From positions 54,856 to 118,855 of the forward strand of contig JBBAOE010000012.1 in the NCBI GenBank assembly GCA_040401595.1: DNA of 64,000 bases. The letters are read 5' to 3'. Of the stretch, positions 45,201-53,208 are shown piece after piece. Within the stretch, counting starts at the first letter, position 1. Each line of letters opens with the position of its first letter. The DNA is from RFPW01 sp040401595. GTDB lineage: Bacteria; Pseudomonadota; Gammaproteobacteria; Burkholderiales; Burkholderiaceae_E. The notes under the pieces are model-generated. The model saw only the letters and a list, made by a program, of their open reading frames with translations. It ran no database searches and was not told the DNA's origin. The position numbers and the translations under genes are program-made.

Positions 45201-45337
45201 CGCTCGGCCTCGCAGTCGTTGGTGGATTGATTTTTTCGCAGGCAGTGACGCTCTACATTACTCCGGTCATTTACCTTGCACTGGACCGTTTCAGCGGTAA
45301 GGGTCCGATCACGGTCGCGAATCAACCGGACGCCTGA
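42254..45337 (+). CDS. RND multidrug efflux permease (HAE1/AcrB-like)
   Basis: 1027 residues, the usual size of AcrB/MdtB-type proton-driven pumps. The proton-relay pair is in LVVDDAIVMLEN and the partner Lys in GIVKKNAIMM. The N-terminus (LFIRRPVMTVLLNLAMV) is the conserved first helix, and large periplasmic loops lie at about 40-330 and 560-870. Together with the adaptor it exports drugs, dyes, bile-like amphiphiles or aromatic solvents; which is unknown. Proximity to aromatic catabolism is noted only. Confidence 0.93.
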   Translation: MNLSELFIRRPVMTVLLNLAMVLAGVIAYRSIPVAALPNYDTPVINVSASLPGASPENMATSVALTLEKQFQTIAGLSLISSVSTLGNTSLTLEFEEGRNIDGASLDVQAALLRAQRSLPIEMTSPPSYRKVNPADSPVLLIAMTSPSLPLADLQDYAEHLLSPLLSTLGGVAQVNIFGAKRYAVRVRIRPADLMARNLSLDELAAALKSANANSPVGTLDGARQMLTLQANRQLRNAAEFANLIISVRAGNPVRLRDVADVEDSYESVKTSANLNGEPSITLAVYRQPGANTVKVVDAALAMLPSLRAQLPQSVNLIPVNDRSLSVREALHDVMLTLLGTIALVVLVIFLFLRRIVATVIPTLSLPISLIGAIALLWGLNYSLDNISLLGLTLAVGLVVDDAIVMLENIMRHVEDGMPAFQAALKGSREVGFTILSISSSLIAVFIPIFFMPGVIGLLFHEFAVIVGLAIVVSAFVSLTVVPMLASRFLTAESHDTKPNLVVGIFERGFDLILRAYTRSLDAALRFRKLVLLVALLTFGATAWLFVLIPKGFFPEEDIGQITVTTESAEDTSFPEMLRLQNRAAAILRADPAVLAVSSFNGGSGAQNTGRMFVTLKPRDQRPPVKQVIEGLRKKAREVAGISLFMRPIQNLQLGARFSKAQYQYVLQSVKPEEINEWAVKLQEKLRQDPLFRDVTSDAQFRGLQAQLQIDRERANTLGVSIDAIRSALFGAFGERQVSTIYSSTDSYQVIAEMAPDAKQDESALGGVYVRSSTGALVPLSSFATVQRSVGPTSISHVGQLQAVTISFNIAPGAALGDATNKIDQLRESLQLPSTISTRYGGDAAVFKKSQGSQFILIIAALLVIYVLLGVLYESYIHPLTILAGLPSAAVGALGTLMLFDMDLTLIATVGILLLIGIVKKNAIMMIDFALDAQRTQGLSPEQAIREACVLRFRPIMMTTLAALMGALPIALGIGAGAELRQPLGLAVVGGLIFSQAVTLYITPVIYLALDRFSGKGPITVANQPDA

Positions 45338-45530
45338 AGCACGCGCACCCGTAATTCCACGCGCGCTGGGCTCCGCACCCGAGGTTTTGCGCGGGCGCGA
45401 TCTTTCTCGTGCGACCTGCCATTCGGTTCCGGCGCTCGATTAGTGGTCGTGTTTCCGCTTAGCCAACGCGAAGCCACGGTGAGCGATCAAACCATGGCGG
45501 TTCGACTGTCCGCATACCCAAACACCAATA

Positions 45531-45558
45531 AAAAAGCCTTGACTGATCAAGGCTTTTT
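45531..45558 (-). terminator. Rho-independent terminator of the tRNA-Arg gene
   Basis: A perfect 12 bp stem (AAAAAGCCTTGA and TCAAGGCTTTTT) with a 4-base loop, flanked by A and T runs, so it could end transcription from both sides. It lies seven bases beyond the CCA end of the tRNA on minus and 193 bp after the RND pump on plus. Confidence 0.85.
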
Positions 45559-45565
45559 TAAAGAT

Positions 45566-45642
45566 TGGCGCGGCTGGCAGGATTCGAACCCACGACCCCC
45601 TGGTTCGTAGCCAGGTACTCTATCCAACTGAGCTACAGCCGC
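45566..45642 (-). tRNA. tRNA-Arg (anticodon ACG)
   Basis: 77 bases with an encoded CCA at the 3' end. The acceptor stem GCGGCTG pairs with CAGCCGC, the anticodon stem is CCTGG/CCAGG with loop CTACGAA (anticodon ACG), and the T arm holds TTCGAAT. ACG is normally modified to ICG to read CGU, CGC and CGA. It stands alone, with no repeat of its 3' end seen nearby. Confidence 0.95.
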
Positions 45643-45682
45643 CCGGACAATTGAAAAGTATAGCATCAGTGCGCAGAGCTGA

Positions 45683-46294
45683 TCAAAGTCCGCCACGTAA
45701 GGCTGTTTTCATGAGCTCGGCCATCGAGCGGGCTTCCAGTTTTTCCATGATGTTGGCGCGGTGCGCTTCAACAGTCTTGATACTGATGCCGAGGTCGTCC
45801 GCGATCTGTTTGTTCAGACGCCCGGCAACGATGCGCTCAAGGACCTGTTGCTCGCGGGCCGTGAGACGCGACAATCGGGCATCACGTTCCCGCCCAACCG
45901 CAGCTGCGTCCTTGGTTTCCTGGTTTTGCTCGAGGCAGGCCGAAACCGCCTGTCGCAGAGAGGCCTCATTGAAGGGTTTTTCAATGAAGTCGATGGCGCC
46001 TTTCTTCATGCTCTCAACGGCCATCGGCACGTCTCCGTGGCCCGTCACAAAAACGAGCGGGAGTTTGGAGCCACGGCGCAACAGGACATCTTGCAACTCC
46101 AGTCCGCTCATGCCGGGCATCCGAATATCCGCGATCAGGCAGCCACCACTTTTGGGATCGACGCGTTCCAGGAACTCTTCGGCACTCGCAAAGGCGGCCA
46201 CATGATAGCCGTTGCCCTCGAGCAGCCATCGCATCGAATCGCGAACAGCTTCATCGTCCTCGACAACGAATACGGTCTCTTCATATAAGGTCAT
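45683..46294 (-). CDS. FixJ/NarL-type response regulator
   Basis: 203 residues. The receiver domain has the acidic pair VVEDDEA, the phosphorylation site Asp56 in LIADIRMPG, and Lys in IEKPF. The C-terminal LuxR-type HTH has LTAREQQVLERIVAG and SIKTVEAHRANIMEKL. It is cognate to the PAS kinase immediately upstream, whose stop overlaps this ATG (ATGA). FixJ-like regulators activate genes in response to redox, oxygen or carboxylate signals. The target here may be the divergent pdh operon. Confidence 0.92.
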   Translation of the reverse strand: MTLYEETVFVVEDDEAVRDSMRWLLEGNGYHVAAFASAEEFLERVDPKSGGCLIADIRMPGMSGLELQDVLLRRGSKLPLVFVTGHGDVPMAVESMKKGAIDFIEKPFNEASLRQAVSACLEQNQETKDAAAVGRERDARLSRLTAREQQVLERIVAGRLNKQIADDLGISIKTVEAHRANIMEKLEARSMAELMKTALRGGL

Positions 46295-48789
46295 AGTGCT
46301 ACCTGTGTGGATTCAAAGGCTTCGGCCAGGGGCAGGGTGAATCTGAATACGCAGCCTGTTGGCTTCGCGGGTTCGACCCAAAGTCGTCCTTCGTGGAACT
46401 CCACAATTGTGCGACAAATGTTCAGGCCCATCCCCATGCCTTCGCTTTTGGTAGTGTAAAACGGCTCGAACAGTCGATCGAGCAGTTCTTGCGATACGCC
46501 GGGACCGGTATCGGCCACCATGAATTCGACCTGATGCCCGACGGTCGAGGCAGCTAGGCGCAGCAGGCGTTCACGATGCCCATAGGTGTCATGTCGGTCC
46601 GTTCGCATCGCCTCGATGGCGTTCTTCATCAGGTTCAGCAGAACCTGCTCAATCAGGATGGGGTCGGCCCAGAGCTTTGGTAGATCAGGGCTAATGTCGA
46701 GCTGAATCTTGACACGATGGCGGCTCGCATCGATCTCCGCCAGGCCGACGGCATCGGCGATGATGGCCTGCGGCTCACAAGCTTCTCGCGATGGCTCGCT
46801 GCGTCGGACGAACGCCCGAATCCGGCGAATCACTTCGCCAGCACGTTCGGCCTGTCGTCCTGTCTTGGCGAGCGCATCGATCAGTTCTTCCCGGTCCATC
46901 GACTGGCCCCGAAGCGTCCGATCGCGCACCCGCGCAGTCAGTCCCGATACATAGTTGGAAATGGCGGCCAGGGGCTGGTTGATTTCATGGGCCAATGAGG
47001 ACGCCATCTCGCCCATCGTGATCAGGCGCGATGTATGGGCGAGTTTTTCGTCTTGCCGACGTTGACGTTCAAGGTCCATGCGCCGGTTTGTCACGTCAGT
47101 GGCCACCTGAATTTCAACCTGTCGGCCATCAACCCAGCGAATCGGTCGCCGTCGCACCTCAAACCATCGTTGGGTCTCCTGACTCCAGAGCTCGGCCGCG
47201 GTTTCCTCGTCACTGCGAACGTCGGCTGCCGTTCTCAGGGATCGATGTCCGCTTGGGTCGGCACCGAATAGATGCCGGTACATCGGATTGGCAAACAGGA
47301 GGACTTCGAGGCCGTTCGAGTCAAGACCTAGTACGGAAACGGCAGCATCGAGTTCGTCCAGGACGGTGGTGAACCGGTCCTGGGCTTCGGCAAGCTCAGC
47401 CCGAATGCGCCGCGGTTCGGTAATGTCCATGACCGAGGTCATCCAGCCGGCCTGCTGGCCGTTGTGGTCGATCAGCGGGGACACGTACATCCGGGTGTCA
47501 ATGGCGACGCCGTCTCGACGCTTCAACCTGACTTCGATACCCGCTGGGGGGACTTTGCCGGCCAGCATTCGCTCAAGCGCTGCCGCTTGATTGACTTCCT
47601 CCTCATCGGTCCAGTACGGGAACGGTGCGACAGTTCCGATCAGCTCTTCGGCATCGAAGCCGGTCATTCGACAGAATGCCCGATTGACGTAGGTGATGCG
47701 CCCCTGTTGGTCAAAAGCCCGCATGCCGGTCAACATCGAGTCTTCCATGGCCCGACGAAAGGCTGCTTCCGCCAATGACTGGCCGAGGGAGTGGTCGCGC
47801 TGGGCCTCAGCCAGCATGCGCAATCGGACGGCTCGCCAGAGCAATCCAAGGCTCGCCAGAATGATGATCGAAAGTGTCATGACGGCCCCGTACAAGAGGC
47901 GTTCCATCCGTTGGGGCCTTGGTTCAAAGGCGTAGGCCTTGAGCCGAAGTCCGTGACCGGGCGGTTCCAGCAGGATACTTTGCTCAACGGTAGGACTGCC
48001 CGCGGAGCGCAGCGAAGTACTCGCCAGGATTCGGCTGTCCCCACCAACAACTTCGAGCTTGTAACGCTGGCGTGATTCGCTCGACATCGCAATCTGGAAC
48101 AGTCGATTCAGTGGGTAGCCCACAAAAATCGTTCCATTCGAGACGCCCGTTCGGATACTTGGAATATGTAGTTCAATAAATACATTGCCGTCCCGCGTTT
48201 CAAACGGACGACTCCAGGCCGTGGTCCGTCGCATGGACGCGTAGCGCCAAGCCGCCAGGCCTTCTGGTTCCTCGAGCTTGGTACCGGGGAGCCGGGTGTC
48301 TGGCGTCACGATGGTCGATTGTGAAAGTAGCCATTGCAATTGCCCTTTTGCATCGATTGCGCCGACCCAGGCAACTTCTGGATTGCGCTGGAGGAACTGG
48401 GTGGGAGCGCCCAGGGTTGCCCCTTGGGGTGCGGCCTCGCCGAGTTCCCGGTAGGTTGCCCGGGACCATTCGGGCGCTGCTGCGGCTACAGCCTCGATAT
48501 GGGTCTGCCAGCGGATATTGAGCGCTTGTTGCGCCCATTCTAGGTCGCGGATCAGGGTTTGATGCTGTTGCTCGCGGTCACTTTCCTGGGCATAAAAAAA
48601 AGCCGAGGTCATCAAGCCCAGAAACAGCAAAAGGCCGACGGTCGGGGCAGCAACCCAGCGTCGGAGAGATTTGAGTTCGGGAGCATTCGCCCACGCGGAC
48701 TGGATTCCCGACGCAATCGCGTGCTGCGCTGTGCGCGAAGCGGCAGGTACGGTGTCGGTCGTGGGGGTTTGTGGCTTTGGATTGGGCAT
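46291..48789 (-). CDS. PAS-domain sensor histidine kinase (FixL/DctS-like)
   Basis: About 832 residues from the ATG at 48789; an in-frame ATG at 48921 exists but would run into the pdh promoter region. Two membrane segments frame a periplasmic sensor domain (about 40-290). Then come a PAS/PAC region (MTGFDAEELIG, WMTSVMDITEPRR), a second PAS, the H-box SSLAHEINQPLAAI, the N-box MKNAIEAM and G-boxes DTGPGV and GMGMGLNI. The periplasmic domain resembles those of C4-dicarboxylate sensors such as DctS. The ligand is unknown. Confidence 0.9.
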   Translation of the reverse strand: MPNPKPQTPTTDTVPAASRTAQHAIASGIQSAWANAPELKSLRRWVAAPTVGLLLFLGLMTSAFFYAQESDREQQHQTLIRDLEWAQQALNIRWQTHIEAVAAAAPEWSRATYRELGEAAPQGATLGAPTQFLQRNPEVAWVGAIDAKGQLQWLLSQSTIVTPDTRLPGTKLEEPEGLAAWRYASMRRTTAWSRPFETRDGNVFIELHIPSIRTGVSNGTIFVGYPLNRLFQIAMSSESRQRYKLEVVGGDSRILASTSLRSAGSPTVEQSILLEPPGHGLRLKAYAFEPRPQRMERLLYGAVMTLSIIILASLGLLWRAVRLRMLAEAQRDHSLGQSLAEAAFRRAMEDSMLTGMRAFDQQGRITYVNRAFCRMTGFDAEELIGTVAPFPYWTDEEEVNQAAALERMLAGKVPPAGIEVRLKRRDGVAIDTRMYVSPLIDHNGQQAGWMTSVMDITEPRRIRAELAEAQDRFTTVLDELDAAVSVLGLDSNGLEVLLFANPMYRHLFGADPSGHRSLRTAADVRSDEETAAELWSQETQRWFEVRRRPIRWVDGRQVEIQVATDVTNRRMDLERQRRQDEKLAHTSRLITMGEMASSLAHEINQPLAAISNYVSGLTARVRDRTLRGQSMDREELIDALAKTGRQAERAGEVIRRIRAFVRRSEPSREACEPQAIIADAVGLAEIDASRHRVKIQLDISPDLPKLWADPILIEQVLLNLMKNAIEAMRTDRHDTYGHRERLLRLAASTVGHQVEFMVADTGPGVSQELLDRLFEPFYTTKSEGMGMGLNICRTIVEFHEGRLWVEPAKPTGCVFRFTLPLAEAFESTQVAL

Positions 48790-48934
48790 GCTGGCGCGTT
48801 TCGGGAAGTGTAGGCCCACCGACCCGGGACCGTCCACGAGCTGGCTTTTCAGGGATTCAATTTCGTGTAGATTTTTCGCATAGTGAAAAGTGCTTTCCCA
48901 TTCTGAAAATATGTCTTGCAACTTTTCTGAAGGA

Positions 48935-48957
48935 CCCTGAATATTTGAAAATCAGGG
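48935..48957. promoter_or_regulatory. Inverted repeat in the aceE leader
   Basis: CCCTGA (48935-48940) and TCAGGG (48952-48957) pair around an 11-base AT-rich centre, 60-82 bases before the aceE ATG. This could be an operator or a small leader hairpin. A shorter TTTTC/GAAAA pair also lies around 48876. Confidence 0.35.
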
Positions 48958-49016
48958 ATGCCATGCGCGTCCCGAAAAAACCCTGGATCGATCGGTCCTT
49001 CGACAGGAGACATGCG

Positions 49017-51743
49017 ATGAATGCAGTACCCGAACAAATTGGTGGTGCCGCCAATGACCCTGATCCGCAGGAAACGCGGGAGTGGTTGGATGCGCTGGAG
49101 GGGGTGATCGCACGCGAGGGCCCGGAGCGCGCGCAGGCGCTGCTGGAGCAGCTCATCGAGCAGACCCGCCGCTCGGGGGCCTACATCCCGTTTTCGCCGC
49201 ACACGGCCTATCTCAATACGATCCCGACCCACCTCGAAGTGCCATGCCCCGGCAACATGGAGTTCGAGGAGCGCATCCGCTCCTACATTCGCTGGAATGC
49301 GATGGCGATGGTGGTTCGTGCCAACAAGCACAATCCGCCCGATGGCGGCGACCTCGGCGGGCATATCGCCTCGTTTGCTTCGCTGGCGACCATGATTGGC
49401 GCTGGAATGAACCATTTCTGGCATGCGCCTCACGAAGGACACGGTGGTGATCTGGTCTACTTCCAGGGGCACGCGGCGCCAGGCCTTTACGGACGCGCCT
49501 ATCTGGAGGGGCGACTCAGCGAAGACCAGCTCGATCACTTCCGTCAGGAGGTCGACGGCAAGGGCTTGTCGAGCTACCCGCATCCCAAACTGATGCCCGA
49601 GTTCTGGCAGTTCCCGACCGTCTCCATGGGCCTCGGGCCGCTGATGGCGATCTATCAGGCCCGATTCCTCAAATACCTCCATGCCCGCGGTTTGGCGGAT
49701 ACCAGTAATCGTAAGGTCTGGGTCTTTTGCGGTGACGGCGAAATGGACGAACCCGAGTCTCTGGGTGCGATCGGTTTGGCGGCCCGCGAGAAACTCGACA
49801 ACCTCGTGTTCGTCGTCAACTGCAATCTGCAGCGTCTAGATGGCCCGGTGCGCGGCAACGGCAAGATCATCCAGGAGCTCGAAGGGGACTTCCGTGGTGC
49901 TGGCTGGAATGTTCTGAAACTGATCTGGGGCTCGTACTGGGATCCGTTGTTGGCGCGCGACAAGGATGGCATCCTGCAGCGCGTCATGATGGAGACCCTG
50001 GACGGCGAATATCAGGGCTTCAAGGCCAACGATGGTGGGTATGTCCGCCGTAAGTTCTTTGGCAAGGATCCGCGTCTGCTCGAGATGGTGAGCCGGATGA
50101 GTGACGCCGACATCTGGCGTTTGAATCGGGGTGGGCACGATCCGCATAAGGTGTATGCAACCTTCCACAGCGCGTCCCATCATCAGGGCCAGCCGACGGT
50201 CATCCTAGCGAAGACCGTCAAGGGATACGGGATGGGCCGGGTTGGCGAAGGCAAGAATACAACCCACCAGCAGAAGAAGCTCGATCAGGATTCGATCAAG
50301 GATTTCCGGGACCGCTTTGGTATCCCTATTCCGGACGATCAGCTCGAGTCGCTGCCGTTCTACAAGCCCGCGGATGACACGCCAGAAATGCGCTACATGC
50401 ATGAGCGACGGGCGGCATTGGGAGGCTACCTGCCACAGCGTCGCGCGCGCTCGTCCGAGACTCTGGAGGTGCCTGCGCTATCGGCGTTTCAGCCAGTACT
50501 GGAGCCCACGGCTGAGGGGCGCGAGATTTCGACCACGCAGGCATTTGTTCGGATTCTGACCGCGCTCGTGCGCGATAAATCACTCGGGCCGCGCGTGGTG
50601 CCTATTGTTCCCGACGAAGCCCGCACGTTTGGGATGGAGGGGATGTTTCGGCAACTCGGCATCTATGCCCCGGAAGGCCAAAAGTACGAGCCGGTTGATC
50701 GTGATCAGGTCATGTATTACCGGGAAGACAAGCAGGGCCAGATTCTGGAAGAAGGCATCAACGAAGCCGGCGCCTTCAGCTCCTGGATCGCGGCCGCAAC
50801 CTCGTACTCGACCAACGACCGCATCATGGTCCCGTTCTACATCTACTACTCGATGTTTGGTTTTCAGAGGATCGGCGATCTGGCCTGGGCAGCGGGTGAC
50901 ATGCAGGCCCGGGGGTTTTTGTTGGGCGGCACCGCTGGCCGGACGACACTCAATGGAGAGGGACTCCAGCACGAGGATGGGCACAGCCATATCCTTGCGT
51001 CGACCATTCCGAACTGTATCTGTTACGACCCGACCTATGCGCACGAACTCGCCGTGATCATTCATCATGGGCTGGAGCGCATGATTGGTCGTCAGGAGAA
51101 TGTTTATTACTACCTGACCGTCATGAACGAGAACTATGCTCATCCGGGGCTGAGCGCGGGCGATGAAGAGGGCGTCGTGCGCGGGATGTACCGGTTGCGC
51201 GAATCGTCGTTCAAGTCGGGCAAGGTCAAGAAGGCTGCCCAGGCGCGGGTTCAGTTGATGGGTTCTGGGACGATTCTGCGCGAGGCGCTGGCAGCGGCCG
51301 AGATGCTCGAGTCGGATTGGGGTGTGGCAGCCGATGTCTGGAGTGTCACGAGTTTCACGGAATTGCGCCGCGATGGCCTCGATTGCGAACGGACCAATCT
51401 GCTCCATCCAGAGTCGGATCCGCTCGTTCCATTCGTGACCCGCGCTCTGGCGGCGACCGAGGGTCCCATCGTGGCCACGACCGATTACATGAAGCTCTTT
51501 GCCGATCAGGTCCGACCCTTCATTCCCAAAGGCCGTGAATATCGCGTGCTCGGAACGGATGGCTTTGGTCGATCGGACTTCCGCGCCAAGTTGCGGGAAC
51601 ATTTTGAAGTCGACCGGCGCTTCGTCGTTCTGGCCGCGCTGCGTGCCCTGGCCGATGAGGGTAAGGTTGAACGCAGCGCGGCTGCGCAGGCCATTGTTCG
51701 CTATGGGATCAATCCCGCGAAGACGAATCCGCACAGCGCCTGA
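49017..51743 (+). CDS. aceE: Pyruvate dehydrogenase E1 component (homodimeric, AceE)
   Basis: 908 residues from the ATG at 49017, with AGGAGA about eight bases upstream; longer upstream frames are ignored. The thiamine diphosphate motif runs from GDGEMDEPESLG to NCNLQRLDGPVRG. It decarboxylates pyruvate and transfers the acetyl group to the E2 lipoyl arm, feeding the citrate cycle. First gene of aceE-aceF-lpdA; 20 bp before aceF. It is divergent from the PAS kinase gene. Confidence 0.97.
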   Translation: MNAVPEQIGGAANDPDPQETREWLDALEGVIAREGPERAQALLEQLIEQTRRSGAYIPFSPHTAYLNTIPTHLEVPCPGNMEFEERIRSYIRWNAMAMVVRANKHNPPDGGDLGGHIASFASLATMIGAGMNHFWHAPHEGHGGDLVYFQGHAAPGLYGRAYLEGRLSEDQLDHFRQEVDGKGLSSYPHPKLMPEFWQFPTVSMGLGPLMAIYQARFLKYLHARGLADTSNRKVWVFCGDGEMDEPESLGAIGLAAREKLDNLVFVVNCNLQRLDGPVRGNGKIIQELEGDFRGAGWNVLKLIWGSYWDPLLARDKDGILQRVMMETLDGEYQGFKANDGGYVRRKFFGKDPRLLEMVSRMSDADIWRLNRGGHDPHKVYATFHSASHHQGQPTVILAKTVKGYGMGRVGEGKNTTHQQKKLDQDSIKDFRDRFGIPIPDDQLESLPFYKPADDTPEMRYMHERRAALGGYLPQRRARSSETLEVPALSAFQPVLEPTAEGREISTTQAFVRILTALVRDKSLGPRVVPIVPDEARTFGMEGMFRQLGIYAPEGQKYEPVDRDQVMYYREDKQGQILEEGINEAGAFSSWIAAATSYSTNDRIMVPFYIYYSMFGFQRIGDLAWAAGDMQARGFLLGGTAGRTTLNGEGLQHEDGHSHILASTIPNCICYDPTYAHELAVIIHHGLERMIGRQENVYYYLTVMNENYAHPGLSAGDEEGVVRGMYRLRESSFKSGKVKKAAQARVQLMGSGTILREALAAAEMLESDWGVAADVWSVTSFTELRRDGLDCERTNLLHPESDPLVPFVTRALAATEGPIVATTDYMKLFADQVRPFIPKGREYRVLGTDGFGRSDFRAKLREHFEVDRRFVVLAALRALADEGKVERSAAAQAIVRYGINPAKTNPHSA

Positions 51744-51763
51744 ATCAGGACGGGGACAAAACC

Positions 51764-53167
51764 ATGAGTACGGTAGTTGAACTGAAGGTACCCGATATCG
51801 GGGATTTCGATTCGGTCGAGGTGATCGAGCTGCTGGTGAAACCTGGCGATTCGGTTCGTGTCGAGCAGAGCCTGATCACGGTCGAGAGTGACAAGGCGTC
51901 GATGGAGATCCCAGCGTCTGCGGCCGGCATTGTCCGCGCGCTACGGGTGAAGATTGGGGACAAGGTGAGCGAGGGGAGCGTCCTGCTCGAACTTGAAACG
52001 ACCGATGCTACAAGCGGGGTTGCCGGCTCAGCCAGCGCGGTCACAACGACCGACGTTCCTGTATCGGCACCGGCGCCCGTCGCGGTTCCAGCGCCAGGGC
52101 CTGCCCCTGTTCCTGTCGTTGCAACAGGGGCCCCGGAGGTCGCCAAAGCCTTGGCGCCTGTGGCAAGTGAGGCGCATGTGCCGACGGCGACCGATGTGGT
52201 GAACCGTCCGCATGCGTCCCCCTCGGTTCGATCGCTGTCACGCGAGCTCGGTGTCGATCTAGTGCATGTGGCTGGCACCGGACCGAAGGGAAGGATTACG
52301 CCCGAGGATGTGCGTGCCTACGTCAAGGCTGCCGTGGCCCAGGCGCTCGCCGGTTCGGTCCAGGGCGCTGCTACTGCGGCAGGCGGTGTGGATGCCGGGG
52401 GTGCCGGCGCGATCCCGCTCGCAGCATTCGGAGGCCGCGAACTGGCAGCCTGGCCGAAAGTTGACTTCGCTAAATTTGGCGAGATCGAGACCCGGCCGCT
52501 CGCCCGGATCAAAAAACTTTCGGGTGCGAACCTGCATCGTAATTGGCTCGCGATTCCGCATGTCACCAATCACGATGATGCGGACATCACGGAGTTGGAA
52601 GCTTTTCGGAACCTTCTTAATAAGGAGAACGAAAAACGGGGTCTGAAGCTGACCATGCTGGCGTTTCTCATCCACGCCTGCGTCGCAGCCCTGAAGAAAT
52701 TCCCCGAATTCAACGCCTCTCTTGATGGCGACCGGTTGATTCTGAAGCACTATTTCCATATCGGATTCGCTGCCGATACGCCCAACGGATTGGTTGTTCC
52801 GGTCGTTCGCGATGCCGACCGCAAGGGCATCCTCGAGATCGCTCAGGAAACCGCAGCGCTGGCTGCGAAGGCCCGCGACGGCAAGTTGGCACCTGGGGAA
52901 ATGCAGGGAGGCTGCTTCTCGATCTCGTCTCTCGGCGGCATCGGTGGAACCTATTTCACCCCCATCATCAATGCTCCGGAGGTCGCGATCCTCGGGGTCT
53001 GCAAAGCCCAGATGCGGCCGGTCTGGGACGGCAAACAGTTCGCACCCCGACTGATGCTGCCGCTCTCCCTATCCTGGGATCACCGGGTCATCGATGGGGC
53101 TGCCGCTGCCCGATTCAATGCCTATCTGGGCCAATTACTGGCGGATTTTCGCCGCACGCTGCTGTAA
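51764..53167 (+). CDS. aceF: Dihydrolipoyl transacetylase, PDH E2 component (AceF)
   Basis: 467 residues. A single N-terminal lipoyl domain (lipoyl Lys in VESDKASMEIP) is followed by an Ala/Pro-rich hinge. The E3/E1-binding domain starts SVRSLSRELGVDLVHV, and the catalytic core ends in the active-site motif DHRVIDGAAAA. E. coli AceF has three lipoyl domains, so this one is shorter. It forms the PDH core and passes acetyl to CoA. Confidence 0.96.
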   Translation: MSTVVELKVPDIGDFDSVEVIELLVKPGDSVRVEQSLITVESDKASMEIPASAAGIVRALRVKIGDKVSEGSVLLELETTDATSGVAGSASAVTTTDVPVSAPAPVAVPAPGPAPVPVVATGAPEVAKALAPVASEAHVPTATDVVNRPHASPSVRSLSRELGVDLVHVAGTGPKGRITPEDVRAYVKAAVAQALAGSVQGAATAAGGVDAGGAGAIPLAAFGGRELAAWPKVDFAKFGEIETRPLARIKKLSGANLHRNWLAIPHVTNHDDADITELEAFRNLLNKENEKRGLKLTMLAFLIHACVAALKKFPEFNASLDGDRLILKHYFHIGFAADTPNGLVVPVVRDADRKGILEIAQETAALAAKARDGKLAPGEMQGGCFSISSLGGIGGTYFTPIINAPEVAILGVCKAQMRPVWDGKQFAPRLMLPLSLSWDHRVIDGAAAARFNAYLGQLLADFRRTLL

Positions 53168-53208
53168 AGGCATCCACGCCAGTTCATTCGCAAGGGGAGC
53201 AGAATCTG

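Noticed and set aside
50580..51734. A 384-codon frame on minus inside aceE
   Set aside because: AceE is certain on plus; the minus frame has no domain or ribosome site and mirrors codon bias.
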